From Gemmatimonadota bacterium (GTDB lineage Bacteria; Gemmatimonadota; Gemmatimonadetes; Longimicrobiales; Gaopeijiaceae), in the NCBI GenBank assembly GCA_022822425.1, contig JAJEBS010000190.1, forward strand, positions 16,386 to 80,385: 64,000 nt of DNA, written 5' to 3'. Position 1 is the first letter of the stretch. Every line of letters begins with the position of its first letter. The position numbers were made by a program, and so were the translations under genes. The notes below the pieces were generated by a model, which was not told the origin of the DNA, did no database searches, and was given only the letters and a program-made list of their open reading frames with translations. Shown here piece by piece: positions 17,559-26,684 of the stretch.

Positions 17559-20381
17559 TCACAGGTTCAGCCAGTAGTTCACCTTGACAAGGAAGATGTT
17601 GTCGGGGCGGATGCGCACCAGTTCGCCGGCGTCGTAGCGGAAGTCGAAGTCGCCGATGCCGTCGGACGCGAGCGGGTCCCAGGCGTCCCGCCGCGCGCGG
17701 TGGTAGCGGCGCTGCTGCCATACCAGGAAGAGCGTCGATCCGGGGCTCCACTCCCAGCGCAGGACGGCATTGCCGCGCAGGCTGCGCACGTTGAAGTCCC
17801 GGTCGTGGATGGTGATTTCAGGAGCGGCCCCAGAGCCGTCGGGATCGATCAGGAAGCCGCCGTTGTCCAGCCGGTACATCGTGCCCGCGTCTTCGCCGTA
17901 GCGCAGGAAGTCGAAGGTTCCCGGCGTCCGGAATTCCTTCAGGCCCCCGTAGTCGCCGCTGGAGATGAGCGGCTGGGTGTAGACCTGGAGCGTCAGCGTG
18001 GGCGAGAAGGTGACGTTCAGCCGGGTGTCGAGGGAAAGCGTGGTCTGGTCGATGGGGGCGAAGATGTAGCGATGGCCGAAGGTGGCGGTGGCCAGCGGGT
18101 CGGTGCGCGAGGTCACGTACTGCGCCTCGGCGTAGCTGCGCGTGAGCCTGGGGCCCAGACGCAGCTCCAGCTTCTCGCCCGACTTGTAGGTGACGTTCAG
18201 CGATCCGGTGTGGCTCCAGGATCCGGCTTCGTCGAAGGCCCAGTTGTAGCTCGCCCGGCCGCTCACGGGCTGCCGCGAGTCGGAGGAGAGGTTGGCGTTG
18301 CCCGCGTAGTATTGGGGATCGCGCGCGAGTGGGCCGCCGCGGGTGAGGCGGTCGTTGTCGGTCGGAGCCCGGATCACCCCGCGGACCGAGCCGCCCCAGT
18401 AGTTCAGCCATTGCCAGTTCAGGTTGACGTTGAACTCCGAGTGCAGGCGGTCGCCCGCCGTGTTCCACTTGCCGTCCGGACCGCCGGAGACCGACCAGTT
18501 GCGCAGCCACGTTCCGGGGCGCGGCTGGCGCCAGGTGAGGTGGGTGTCGAGCATGATGCGGTCGGCTTCGGTCTGGAAGCCGATGTCGTTGACCTCGTAG
18601 CCGGGGCTGATGCTCGCCATGGCGATGCGCGCCGTGAACGACCCCGACTGCTTGTTCACGTCGAACATGGCGTAATGGCCGCCCAGCGAGGTGGCGTCGG
18701 GGTCGAGCACGCGGTTGTCGTCGGGGCGCTGGAAGTAGCGGGCCGAGGCATGCTGTGTGCGCAGGATGGCCGCCTCGCTGCCGGAGACGAGGCTGCCGGA
18801 GAAGGCCCCGTTGATGCGCCACGAGCGGTCGTCCCACTCGTGGATGAAGTCCACTCCGGCGACGTACGCCGAGGAGTGCAGGCGGTTGTCCAGGATGCTG
18901 CCGGAGAGGTTGCGGTTGACGGCGGTGGCCATGGCGCCCAGTTGCGTGAGGCCGTCCCGGAGGTCGCGCCGCAGCCTTCCCGCCAGGTAGTTGGTGGCGG
19001 GTTCGAGTTCGGCTTCGCCGCGGATCCCGCCGGCGTCCACGTAGGGGGCCATTTCGCGCCCGGTCACGGCCTCCAGCAGCCCGGCCGACCAGCCGTCGCC
19101 CACCTTTCCGGTGATTTTGGCGGCCCCCACGATGGTGGTCGCGGTGGGTGCGTCCGAAAAGACCGCGTCCGACGCCATCGGCCCCTGCGGCCGTCGGCCG
19201 ATGCGGCGCGAGTACATGACGGTCGGGGGACGCCCGGTGCTGCCCCCTGGTCCGCCGCGCGCGAACTGGAAGATCTCCCCGCCCTCCACGAAGAAGGGGC
19301 GCCGCTCATCGAAGCGGGTCTCGAAGGCGGTGAGGTTGATCACCGCCGGGTCCACCTCGACCTGGCCGAAGTCGGGGTTGACGGTGGCGTCCAGGGTGAG
19401 GTTCGAGCCCAGCCGGTACTTGAGGTCGGCGCCCGCCCGTCCGAAGTAGTCGGAGCCCGAGCGGAACGGGTTGCTGAACGAGACGTCGGCCGGCGCCGTC
19501 CGGTGAATGTACTCGGCGCTCAGCCCGGCGTAGGGCAGGATCTCCAGCCGGCGTCCGGAAGCGACGCCCTCGATTCCGCCGAGGTGCCCGAATCGCGCCA
19601 CGCCGCCTGGTTCAAGCTTGGGCGTGAAGGAGAAGACGGCGCGCTCCTGGTTGCGATTGATGGTGCGCTCGATCTGTAGTCCCCACACCTGATCTTCGGC
19701 CGGGCTGAAGCGAAGCTGGCTGAAGGGGATGCGCATCTCCGCGAACCAGCCCTCTTCGGTGATCGAGGTAGCGACGTCCCAGACCGGGTCCCAGGAACCG
19801 TCCCCGCGGCCGTCTCCCCTGCCGCCGCCGAAGATGCCCGATCCTCCGCTCAGGACTTCGTCGCGCTTCATCCCCGAGGGATTGGTGGAGAAGCGATACG
19901 CGGTGCGGTGATCGTGGTAGCTGTCCACGGTCACCGTGAAGAAGTCCGAATCGGGCACCCCCGCGTCGCGGCGGGCGAGCCGGGTGGTGACCGGCGCCGA
20001 GTCCAGCAGCCGCGCGCCTACGTAGAGGGCGTTGTCGTCGTACAGGAAGCGGACTTCTGTGCGCTCGCTGACCGGGAAGCCCTCGTTCGGGTCCATCTGG
20101 GTGAACTCCGTCACCGGTGCGGCATCGGCCCAGGGCGCCTCCTCCAGCCGGCCATCGATCCGGATGTCGGTGGGCGTTCGGAGCGCGCGTGCCTCCGGCG
20201 CCTCGGCGTGGGGCACCAGGGCAAGCGCCGGGACGCCGCCGTCATCGTTCTGCTGGGCGGCCAGAGCCGCGGGGGCGGGGAGGAATGCGGGAGAGGCGGC
20301 CAGCAGGAGGGCCGCCGGCAGCCCGAGCGGGCGCACCCTGCCCGGCGCGCCGAGACCCGTCCGGACCGAGCGGTTCACCAT
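17559..20381 (-). CDS. DUF5916 outer-membrane protein with N-terminal CBM9-like domain
   Basis: The 940-residue secreted protein has a long signal region ending PAALAAQQ. Residues about 65-250 form a carbohydrate-binding family 9-like beta sandwich (DIRIDGRLEEAPWADA, FLYDDNALYVGARL, WFAEMRIPFSQLRF), and about 255-940 is the DUF5916 part, predicted to be a large outer-membrane beta barrel (NPDFGQVEVDPAVINLTAFET, RPFFVEGGEIF) ending WLNL. The family is widespread in Gemmatimonadota and Bacteroidota; its role is unknown, with uptake of glycans or peptides proposed from its shape. A Gly-rich insert (GGGRGDGRGDGS) interrupts the first domain. Its start overlaps by 7 bp the stop of the upstream winged-helix membrane gene, so they are co-transcribed. 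Confidence 0.87.
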   Translation of the reverse strand: MVNRSVRTGLGAPGRVRPLGLPAALLLAASPAFLPAPAALAAQQNDDGGVPALALVPHAEAPEARALRTPTDIRIDGRLEEAPWADAAPVTEFTQMDPNEGFPVSERTEVRFLYDDNALYVGARLLDSAPVTTRLARRDAGVPDSDFFTVTVDSYHDHRTAYRFSTNPSGMKRDEVLSGGSGIFGGGRGDGRGDGSWDPVWDVATSITEEGWFAEMRIPFSQLRFSPAEDQVWGLQIERTINRNQERAVFSFTPKLEPGGVARFGHLGGIEGVASGRRLEILPYAGLSAEYIHRTAPADVSFSNPFRSGSDYFGRAGADLKYRLGSNLTLDATVNPDFGQVEVDPAVINLTAFETRFDERRPFFVEGGEIFQFARGGPGGSTGRPPTVMYSRRIGRRPQGPMASDAVFSDAPTATTIVGAAKITGKVGDGWSAGLLEAVTGREMAPYVDAGGIRGEAELEPATNYLAGRLRRDLRDGLTQLGAMATAVNRNLSGSILDNRLHSSAYVAGVDFIHEWDDRSWRINGAFSGSLVSGSEAAILRTQHASARYFQRPDDNRVLDPDATSLGGHYAMFDVNKQSGSFTARIAMASISPGYEVNDIGFQTEADRIMLDTHLTWRQPRPGTWLRNWSVSGGPDGKWNTAGDRLHSEFNVNLNWQWLNYWGGSVRGVIRAPTDNDRLTRGGPLARDPQYYAGNANLSSDSRQPVSGRASYNWAFDEAGSWSHTGSLNVTYKSGEKLELRLGPRLTRSYAEAQYVTSRTDPLATATFGHRYIFAPIDQTTLSLDTRLNVTFSPTLTLQVYTQPLISSGDYGGLKEFRTPGTFDFLRYGEDAGTMYRLDNGGFLIDPDGSGAAPEITIHDRDFNVRSLRGNAVLRWEWSPGSTLFLVWQQRRYHRARRDAWDPLASDGIGDFDFRYDAGELVRIRPDNIFLVKVNYWLNL

Positions 20382-21973
20382 CCGTGCGGGCGCCTCGGCT
20401 TCGCGGGACGCCGCACCTTCATTTGACGTGCCGACTGGGAGGGAGTCTCGATGCCGGCGAGCTCCATGTCGTCCAGATAGCGCACCGTATCGGGGGCGGA
20501 CACGGACTTGCGCAACTCGCGGTCGAAGTTGGCCCGGGCGCGCGCCGACTCCTCCTCCGGGGTGTCCCCGCTCGAGTAGACCACCCGTCCGACCGAACGC
20601 TTGTCCAGACGGAGCGCGGACCGCACTTCCTCTCCCGCGAGGAAGGCGGATCGGATCGAGGGGAAGCGGTAGACGATCTGGCCGGAGTCGGCGGGCTCAA
20701 CCTCGGCGTCGAACTCGGCGGACATCTTCTGGAGCTGGTTGCGCACGTCGGCCGCGCCGATGTCCGGGTCCACCAGCGCGATGCGCACATCGTCCGTGGC
20801 GCGCTCCGCCGAGAGCGGGGCTGCGCCCCCGAGGCTCTGCCGGAAGACCATGCCGAGAAGCACCTTGCGCACGTTGCGCAGGCGGCGGCGGGCGTTCTCG
20901 GCCCTGTGGCCGACCCACCGCACCAGCGGCACCGAGAAAAAAAGCGTGCTGAAGACCGCGGGGACCCAGATGAGGCCGATCTCGGCCCCCGGTCCCCCCA
21001 GTCCCAGAGGGGGAAAGATCAGCACCGGGGCGGAGAGCGCCGCCAGCAGGTTGAACCCGTTCAGAGAACCGATGAGCACGTTGGTTCCGGTCTTGTTGCC
21101 GGTGAACTCGGCCGCCTTTTCCAGGCGTTGCCACGCCGGGGCGGGTGGGCGCGCCTTCACGCGTCCGTGCGCGCTCACCAGCAGGTCGGCGAAGCTGTAG
21201 ACCAGTTCGCCCTCGCGCGAGACGTGCACGTCCCCGCCGTAGGCGCCCATCAGCCGGCCGATCTCCTCCTCCGCCTCCGGGACCGGCAGCCCGGTGTGGC
21301 GCACGAGTTCGGGCACGGTCAGGGTGCCCTTGCGCGCCCGGATGAGACGGATGACGCTGCGGTCGCGGTCGCGAAGGGTCGCGCGCGGCCGGTCGGGGCC
21401 GAAGACGAAGGCGAACACCTTCTTGTAGAAGGGCACCTTCCTGCCGCTACGGCGCTCGAAACGGTTGCCGTAGTACGGTTGGCCCAGGCGCCAGTCCGGG
21501 GTCCAGAGCCAGAACAGGAAGGGAAAATGGAAGCCTCCGCCGCGGTGCCGCCCGCCACCCAGAATGGAGCCTCCGTTGCGATCGTTGCCGCGCGAAGCGG
21601 CGATCAGGGCGGCGATCAGAAGGGCCACGAAGACGACGAAATAGACCACCAGCATGACCACGATCCAGATCTTGAACGCGGTCTTGAGCACGCGCGCGGC
21701 GGTCGAGCGGAAGCGGACCCAGAGGGGCGTGTGGTCGCGCCGCAGAAGGCGGCGCTGGAAGGCGTACACGATGTCGCCCTGTTCGCCGACTTCGACGTGT
21801 CCCTGGTACGTCTCCAGCAACTTCCTGAGGCCGGATTCGGCGTCCGCCTGCGCGAGTCCGGTGGCGGCCATGACGTCGCCGACGGTGGCGCGCCCGCCCA
21901 GGCCGCGGAGGGCGCGGCGAAGTGGATCGGCGATCGGGGTATCGAGACCGGTGGCCGGAAGTGCGGTCGCCAT
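20375..21973 (-). CDS. Membrane protein with three winged-helix-like repeats (unknown function)
   Basis: The 532-residue protein has a repeated design. Repeat 1 (about 20-72) reads ATVGDVMAATGL and ends GDIVYAF; repeat 2 (about 205-261) reads GTLTVPELVRHTGL and ends GELVYSF; a weaker repeat 3 (about 390-437) ends GQIVYRF. Each looks like a winged helix whose last strands carry the G-x-[IL]-V-Y-x-F motif. Transmembrane stretches lie at about 100-125 and, as a pair, at about 307-350. The plan recalls a cyanobacterial/chloroplast protein group of poorly defined role, recalled from memory and not checked. I chose MATALPATG (ATG 21973). The gene overlaps the DUF5916 gene by 7 bp. Confidence 0.65.
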   Translation of the reverse strand: MATALPATGLDTPIADPLRRALRGLGGRATVGDVMAATGLAQADAESGLRKLLETYQGHVEVGEQGDIVYAFQRRLLRRDHTPLWVRFRSTAARVLKTAFKIWIVVMLVVYFVVFVALLIAALIAASRGNDRNGGSILGGGRHRGGGFHFPFLFWLWTPDWRLGQPYYGNRFERRSGRKVPFYKKVFAFVFGPDRPRATLRDRDRSVIRLIRARKGTLTVPELVRHTGLPVPEAEEEIGRLMGAYGGDVHVSREGELVYSFADLLVSAHGRVKARPPAPAWQRLEKAAEFTGNKTGTNVLIGSLNGFNLLAALSAPVLIFPPLGLGGPGAEIGLIWVPAVFSTLFFSVPLVRWVGHRAENARRRLRNVRKVLLGMVFRQSLGGAAPLSAERATDDVRIALVDPDIGAADVRNQLQKMSAEFDAEVEPADSGQIVYRFPSIRSAFLAGEEVRSALRLDKRSVGRVVYSSGDTPEEESARARANFDRELRKSVSAPDTVRYLDDMELAGIETPSQSARQMKVRRPAKPRRPHGW

Positions 21974-22172
21974 CGTGTCGCGTCCGGGGTTTCGGGGGTC
22001 GTGGATCGCGGGACAGCAGCGCACGCGATTCTTGTCAACGGGGCTACGTACTCTAATCTATTCCGTGTTTCGCCACAGGCGAACGCCGCGCGGGGATGCA
22101 GGGTATCCGACCGGGGCGGTGGGCCGGGCGACAGGCATGACGGGAACGAAAGGCGAGGAGGGGCTGGACGGG

Positions 22173-24329
22173 ATGCTCGATAAACTGCGGTGCTTCGGGT
22201 CGGCGTGGCGCTCAGGTTGCGGAAGACTCCTGACCTGCGCGGTCACCCTGGGCGGCGGTCTGGTCGCGGGGTGCGGGGGCGGGGAGGATGCGGGGGAGGT
22301 CCGGCTGCTCCCCGGGAGCGAGGAAATCCTCCACCGCGTCCTCGAGACGGAGGACTCCCGTTCACGCGACGACGCCGCGCACTTCACGTTCCTCGAGGGA
22401 ATCTCCTGGCCCGACCCGGAGGTGCAGCGGATCGCCGTGCGCGCGCTGGGGCGCCAGGAGAACCCTTCGGCTCTGGTGGACATCGATTCCATGCTGGAGA
22501 GCCCCTACGCGGATGTTCGGGCCGAGGCCGTCAACGCCCTCGCCCAGGCCGTTGCCGGCAGCGAGCCCGGCCGGGCGATGCTCACGCTGATGAACTTCCT
22601 GCCCCACGAGAGGGAGCCGGAGGTGCGCAGCGCGGTGCTCGAGGCCCTGGGCCGGCTCGCGTACCGGAATCCCGAAGAGGTGGGGCAGGCCTACGACCTC
22701 CTGCTCGAGAATCTGGTCACGGGGCTGGCAGGAGGCGGCTCCATCTCCCTGCGGAGGCTGCCCCATCCCGTCATCCTCGGAGGCGCGCGCGCGCTGGAAA
22801 GCCTGATACGCACGCAGTCCCAGCTCGCGCCTCCCCCGCTCGTGCTGGAAGCGCTGGCGGAGTTGGCCGGCTACCGGGGGGTGGATGGAGAGGAGGACGC
22901 GCAGGTGCGCCGGCTCGCCCTGGCGGGACTGGTGAGTGCGGGAAGACCCACCGAAGACGTGATCGCGGCCGCGCTGGCCGACGAGGACGCGCAGGTGCGC
23001 CGCCTCGCCGTGCTCGCCATCGAGGAGGGCGCGCTCGATGAGGTGCGGGCTCCCCTCGCCCGGACGCTGACCGACACGAGTCACCTGGTGCGGGTGGAGG
23101 CCGTGAGAGCCTTGAGCGAAAGGGTGGACGGCAGCCAGGCCTGCGCGGAACTGGTGGCGTTGCTAGAGGACCCGAGCGCGCACGTGGCCCTCGAGGCCAT
23201 CAACCGCCTCGCCGGTTGTCCGCCGGAGACCGCTCTGGCGCCTCTGGATGCGCTGGTCCTGCGGGCCGACTCCGTGTCGGCCGGCGACTGGCACCGGGCG
23301 GCGCACAGCCTGGTGGCGCTGGCCGCGGTTTCCTCCTTCACCGCCCGCGGCCGGCTGCCCGCATTCTCCGCTCATCCGGTCTGGCAGATGCGCATGTATG
23401 CCGCGCGCGCCGCCGCCCGCCTGGAACTCGTACCCGAACTCCTGGCGCTGGCTGGTGACGAGCACTGGAATGTGCGTCAGGCGGCCATCGCCGGGCTCGC
23501 GCCGCTGGTGGGCCACGACGCCGACTCGGTCTACCTCGACGCCCTGGGCGCGGACGATCCGCAGCTGGTGCTGACGGCGGCCCGATCGCTGGCCGGAAGC
23601 ACGCATCCGGATGCGCTGCCGGCCGCCTTCGATGCGCTCGGGCGCATGAGTGCCGATCGCAGGGAGACCCACCGGGACGTGCGCCTGGAACTCCTGCAGA
23701 GGATACGGGAGCTGGGTTCCCTGGAAGACCTCGATCGCGTGCAGCCCTACATGGAGGACTACGATCCGGTCGTAGCCCGGGTCGCCGAATTCCTCCGCAA
23801 CGACTGGACCGGAAGCGACCTTCGCTGGGCTCGTCCGTCGCCCCCGGAGCGGGCGCCGATGCCCACCTTCGAGGAAATGCGCCGGATGGCGGCTTCCCGG
23901 GCCGTGATCCGCATGGCCGGGGGCGGCGAGATCGTCCTCGCACTGCTCCCGTTCGAGTCGCCCGCCAACACGGCGCGCTTCGTGCGCCTGGCGCGCGAAG
24001 GATACTTCGACGGGCTCACCTTCCACCGGGTGGTCCCCAACTTCGTCATCCAGGGGGGCAGCCCCGGGGCCAACGAGTACCACGGGGACGGGCCCTACAC
24101 CCGCGACGAACTGACCATGCGCTCGCACGTGCGCGGCACCGTCGGCATCTCGACCCGGGGGCGCGACACCGGCGATGGCCAGATCTTCGTGAACCTGGTG
24201 GACAACCCCCGCCTCGACCACAACTACACCATCATCGCAAGGGTGGTGGAAGGCATGGAGGTGGTCGACGGCGTGCTGGAGGGGGCCGTCATGGAGCAGG
24301 TCGTCGTCGTGGAACCGGCTCCCGGGTAG
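22173..24329 (+). CDS. HEAT-repeat lipoprotein with C-terminal cyclophilin-type peptidyl-prolyl isomerase
   Basis: The 718-residue protein has a lipoprotein signal, LLTCAVTLGGGLVAGC, with the acylated Cys at 34 in this numbering. Residues about 45-550 consist of HEAT/PBS-lyase-type helical repeats (for example ADVRAEAVNALAQAV and DAQVRRLALAGLV, the latter nearly repeated 45 residues on). Residues about 570-718 are a cyclophilin domain with NTARFVRLAREGYFDGLTFHRVVPNFVIQGG and GTVGISTRG; the Arg in FHR is the catalytic position. It probably works in the periplasm as a folding factor with a large client-binding scaffold. The start at 22173 has GAGGAGG upstream; an earlier ATG at 22137 is possible but lacks a ribosome site. 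Confidence 0.85.
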   Translation: MLDKLRCFGSAWRSGCGRLLTCAVTLGGGLVAGCGGGEDAGEVRLLPGSEEILHRVLETEDSRSRDDAAHFTFLEGISWPDPEVQRIAVRALGRQENPSALVDIDSMLESPYADVRAEAVNALAQAVAGSEPGRAMLTLMNFLPHEREPEVRSAVLEALGRLAYRNPEEVGQAYDLLLENLVTGLAGGGSISLRRLPHPVILGGARALESLIRTQSQLAPPPLVLEALAELAGYRGVDGEEDAQVRRLALAGLVSAGRPTEDVIAAALADEDAQVRRLAVLAIEEGALDEVRAPLARTLTDTSHLVRVEAVRALSERVDGSQACAELVALLEDPSAHVALEAINRLAGCPPETALAPLDALVLRADSVSAGDWHRAAHSLVALAAVSSFTARGRLPAFSAHPVWQMRMYAARAAARLELVPELLALAGDEHWNVRQAAIAGLAPLVGHDADSVYLDALGADDPQLVLTAARSLAGSTHPDALPAAFDALGRMSADRRETHRDVRLELLQRIRELGSLEDLDRVQPYMEDYDPVVARVAEFLRNDWTGSDLRWARPSPPERAPMPTFEEMRRMAASRAVIRMAGGGEIVLALLPFESPANTARFVRLAREGYFDGLTFHRVVPNFVIQGGSPGANEYHGDGPYTRDELTMRSHVRGTVGISTRGRDTGDGQIFVNLVDNPRLDHNYTIIARVVEGMEVVDGVLEGAVMEQVVVVEPAPG

Positions 24330-24432
24330 ACGCTCACCGCCGAACAGGCTTTCATCCCAAACCGGCTCCGTCCTCCGCGCCGGATCGTCCATCGGCTGCA
24401 ACCCAGTCCCCGCCCACCCGCGAGACCGCCTC

Positions 24433-25410
24433 ATGTCCCAGCGAAACATCCTCTACCTGTCCCGTGCCCACGTCGAGCAAGCCGGAGTCTCCATGGCGGA
24501 GATCATCGACGCCCTGGAGTTCATGTTCCGGGAGAAGGCGGCGGGCCGGGTGGAGATGCCGCCCAAGCCCGGCATCCATCCGCGGCCGGACTCCTTCCTG
24601 CACGCGATGCCGGCGTACGTCGAGCGTCAGAATGCCGCCGGGATCAAGTGGATCTCGGCCTATCCGGACAATCCCGCGCACGGATTGCCCTACATTACCG
24701 GGCTGATCCTCCTGAACGACCCGGAGACGGGGCTGCCGCTCGCGGTGATGGACGCGACCTGGATCACGGCCATGCGCACCGGGGCCGCGTCGGCGCTGGC
24801 CGGCAAGTACCTGGCGCGCCCGGATGCCTCGAGCGTCGGCATCGTCGCCTGCGGCGTCCAGGGGCGCAGCAACCTCGAGGCCTTCTGCACCCTGTTCCCC
24901 GTGCAGCGGGTGCACGCGTACGACATCGACCAGGCCGCCATGCACGCCTATGTCGAAGAGATGGGAGAGCGCATGGGCGTCGAGGTGCGGCCGGTGGGAA
25001 CGGTTGCGGAGGCGGTACGGGGGATGGACATCGTCGTGACCAGCGGCCCCATCCTGCTCGACCCCGACCCCGCCATCCCGCCCGGGTGGCTTTCGCCCGG
25101 CGCCTTCGCATGCCCGCTGGACTTCGACTCCTACTGGCAGCCGGAGGCGTTTCGCGAGGCGGATCTGCTGACCACCGACGACAGCGCGCAGTTTGCCTAC
25201 TACCAGGGCGGGAGCGGCTATTTCGGCGACACGCCGACCCCCCACGCCGAACTGAGTGACGTGATCGCGGGCGGCGTCGCCGGACGGCGGGCCGAGGGCG
25301 ATCGCATCATCGCCATCCATCTGGGGCTGGCGCTCGAGGACATGGCCACGGCGAGACTCGTCTACGACGGGGCGCGCGCCGCCGGGATCGGCGTGGAGCT
25401 GGAGATATAG
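24433..25410 (+). CDS. Ornithine cyclodeaminase/mu-crystallin family protein
   Basis: This 325-residue NAD(P)-binding enzyme starts MSQRNILYLSRAHVEQAGV. The substrate pocket segment KWISAYPDNP and the Rossmann segment VGIVACGVQGRSNLEAFC (about 135-152) match the OCD/mu-crystallin family, which includes ornithine cyclodeaminase, alanine dehydrogenase (archaeal), ketimine reductases and siderophore amino acid enzymes. The glycine-rich loop reads GVQGRS rather than G-x-G-x-Q-A. The exact reaction cannot be assigned. Its TAG is followed at once by the GTG start of the split-barrel gene (0 bp spacing), so the pair is an operon. Confidence 0.87.
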   Translation: MSQRNILYLSRAHVEQAGVSMAEIIDALEFMFREKAAGRVEMPPKPGIHPRPDSFLHAMPAYVERQNAAGIKWISAYPDNPAHGLPYITGLILLNDPETGLPLAVMDATWITAMRTGAASALAGKYLARPDASSVGIVACGVQGRSNLEAFCTLFPVQRVHAYDIDQAAMHAYVEEMGERMGVEVRPVGTVAEAVRGMDIVVTSGPILLDPDPAIPPGWLSPGAFACPLDFDSYWQPEAFREADLLTTDDSAQFAYYQGGSGYFGDTPTPHAELSDVIAGGVAGRRAEGDRIIAIHLGLALEDMATARLVYDGARAAGIGVELEI

Positions 25411-25974
25411 GTGGCTGAACGGGGCAGGACGGAGATCCGCCGGCGCGACCGGGCCAGGGACGACGCCTGGACCCGGGACTTCATCCGGCAGGCGCGCGTC
25501 GGGGTCCTCGCCATGACCCGCGGCGAGCAACCTCTCGTGAACAGCAACCTGTTCGTGTACGACACCGCCCGCCACGCCATCTACATCCATACCGCGCGCA
25601 CCGGGCTGACCCGCGACAGCCTGTCCCGTCCGGTGCCGGTGTGTTTCTCGGCCTTCGAAATGGGGCGCCTGCTGCCGGCGGACGAGGCGCTGGAGTTCAG
25701 CGTCGAGTTCGCCAGCGTCACGGCGTTCGGGACCGGGAGCGTGGTGGAGGATCCCGAGGAGGCGCGCGAAGCGCTTCAGATGCTTCTCGACAAGTACGCG
25801 CCCGAGCTGCGGCCGGACCGCGACTACCGCGCGATCACAGAGGGAGAGTTGAAGCGCACCAGCGTGTACCGGATCGACGTCGAGGACTGGACCGGGAAGC
25901 TCAAGCTGGTGGAGGACGGGTTCACCGGCGCCTTCCACGTGCCCCCGCCAGCGATCTTCCCTCGGGCCCGCTGA
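25411..25974 (+). CDS. Pyridoxamine 5'-phosphate oxidase-like split-barrel flavin protein (NimA-like)
   Basis: The 187-residue protein starts at a GTG directly abutting the preceding stop. The sequence ARVGVLAMTRGEQPLVNSNLF, AIYIHTARTGLTRD and VCFSAFEMG follow the FMN-binding split-barrel plan of the PNPOx/NimA group, members of which bind FMN or F420 and reduce small molecules. The C-terminal half contains KRTSVYRIDVEDWTGK, a usual closing motif. Its true substrate is unknown; pairing with an ornithine-cyclodeaminase-family enzyme hints at a small catabolic or detoxifying module. Confidence 0.82.
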   Translation: MAERGRTEIRRRDRARDDAWTRDFIRQARVGVLAMTRGEQPLVNSNLFVYDTARHAIYIHTARTGLTRDSLSRPVPVCFSAFEMGRLLPADEALEFSVEFASVTAFGTGSVVEDPEEAREALQMLLDKYAPELRPDRDYRAITEGELKRTSVYRIDVEDWTGKLKLVEDGFTGAFHVPPPAIFPRAR

Positions 25975-26070
25975 GTCACGACGCGGCGGGTTGTTCGGCT
26001 CCCGGGGGCGGAGCCGCCGCGCCCCGTCGGCCCGCCACCGCCGGATCGGCGGGGCCTCGAGCGGGACGGC

Positions 26071-26610
26071 TCAGGGATCGGCGTGGAGAAACGTGCAAAG
26101 GGCGAAGACCTCGACGCCCATCGCCCCAAGGTGCCTGCGCCCGGGGAGTTCGGGCAGGTCCACCACGAAGCCGGCTCCCACCACCTCGCCTCCCATGCCG
26201 CGGATCAGTTCGATTGCCGCCGCCGCGCTCCCGCCGGTCGCGACCAGGTCGTCGATGAGCAGGACGCGCATTCCCGCACGGATCGACCCGGTCTGCATCT
26301 CGAGGCGCCCGGTGCCGTACTCGAGCGCGTAGTCGACGCCCACCACCTCGCCGGGCAGCTTCCCGGCCTTCCGCACCGGCACGAACCCGACTCCCAACCG
26401 CTGCGCCACCGGGACGCCGAAGATGAACCCGCGCGCCTCGATGCCAGCGACGGCGTCCGGCGCCTCCGGGGCGAACCGCCGCACCAGGGCCTCGGTGGCC
26501 TCCTCGAAGCCCTCGTGGTCCTCGACCAGTCCCATGACATCGCGGAAGCGGATGCCGGGCGCGGGGAAGTCCGGGACCATGCGGATGAGGGACTTGATGT
26601 AGTGTGTCAT
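26071..26610 (-). CDS. apt: Adenine phosphoribosyltransferase
   Basis: This 179-residue protein salvages adenine to AMP with PRPP. It has the family start IRMVPDFPAPGIRFRDV, the GIEARGFIFGVPVA motif, the substrate strand KAGKLPGEVVGVDYALEYGT and the PRPP loop VLLIDDLVATGGSA at 116-129. Length is typical. It is a single-gene unit; an 8-bp inverted repeat with an AT-rich centre spans the region just upstream of its start and may affect its expression. Confidence 0.95.
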   Translation of the reverse strand: MTHYIKSLIRMVPDFPAPGIRFRDVMGLVEDHEGFEEATEALVRRFAPEAPDAVAGIEARGFIFGVPVAQRLGVGFVPVRKAGKLPGEVVGVDYALEYGTGRLEMQTGSIRAGMRVLLIDDLVATGGSAAAAIELIRGMGGEVVGAGFVVDLPELPGRRHLGAMGVEVFALCTFLHADP

Positions 26611-26664
26611 GGTGTTTACTGACGAGATAACTGTTGAGAACTGACAATATCATCACAACACCAT
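26609..26664 (-). promoter_or_regulatory. AT-rich inverted repeat at the apt start
   Basis: ATGGTGTT (26609-26616) and its reverse complement AACACCAT (26657-26664) flank 40 nt that are unusually AT-rich for this genome (ACTGACGAGATAACTG). The arm nearer the gene abuts the apt start codon, so the mRNA could fold over its start, or the patch may hold the promoter. This rests on pattern only. Confidence 0.3.
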
Positions 26665-26684
26665 CGGGCCGGCAAGGCGGCCAG

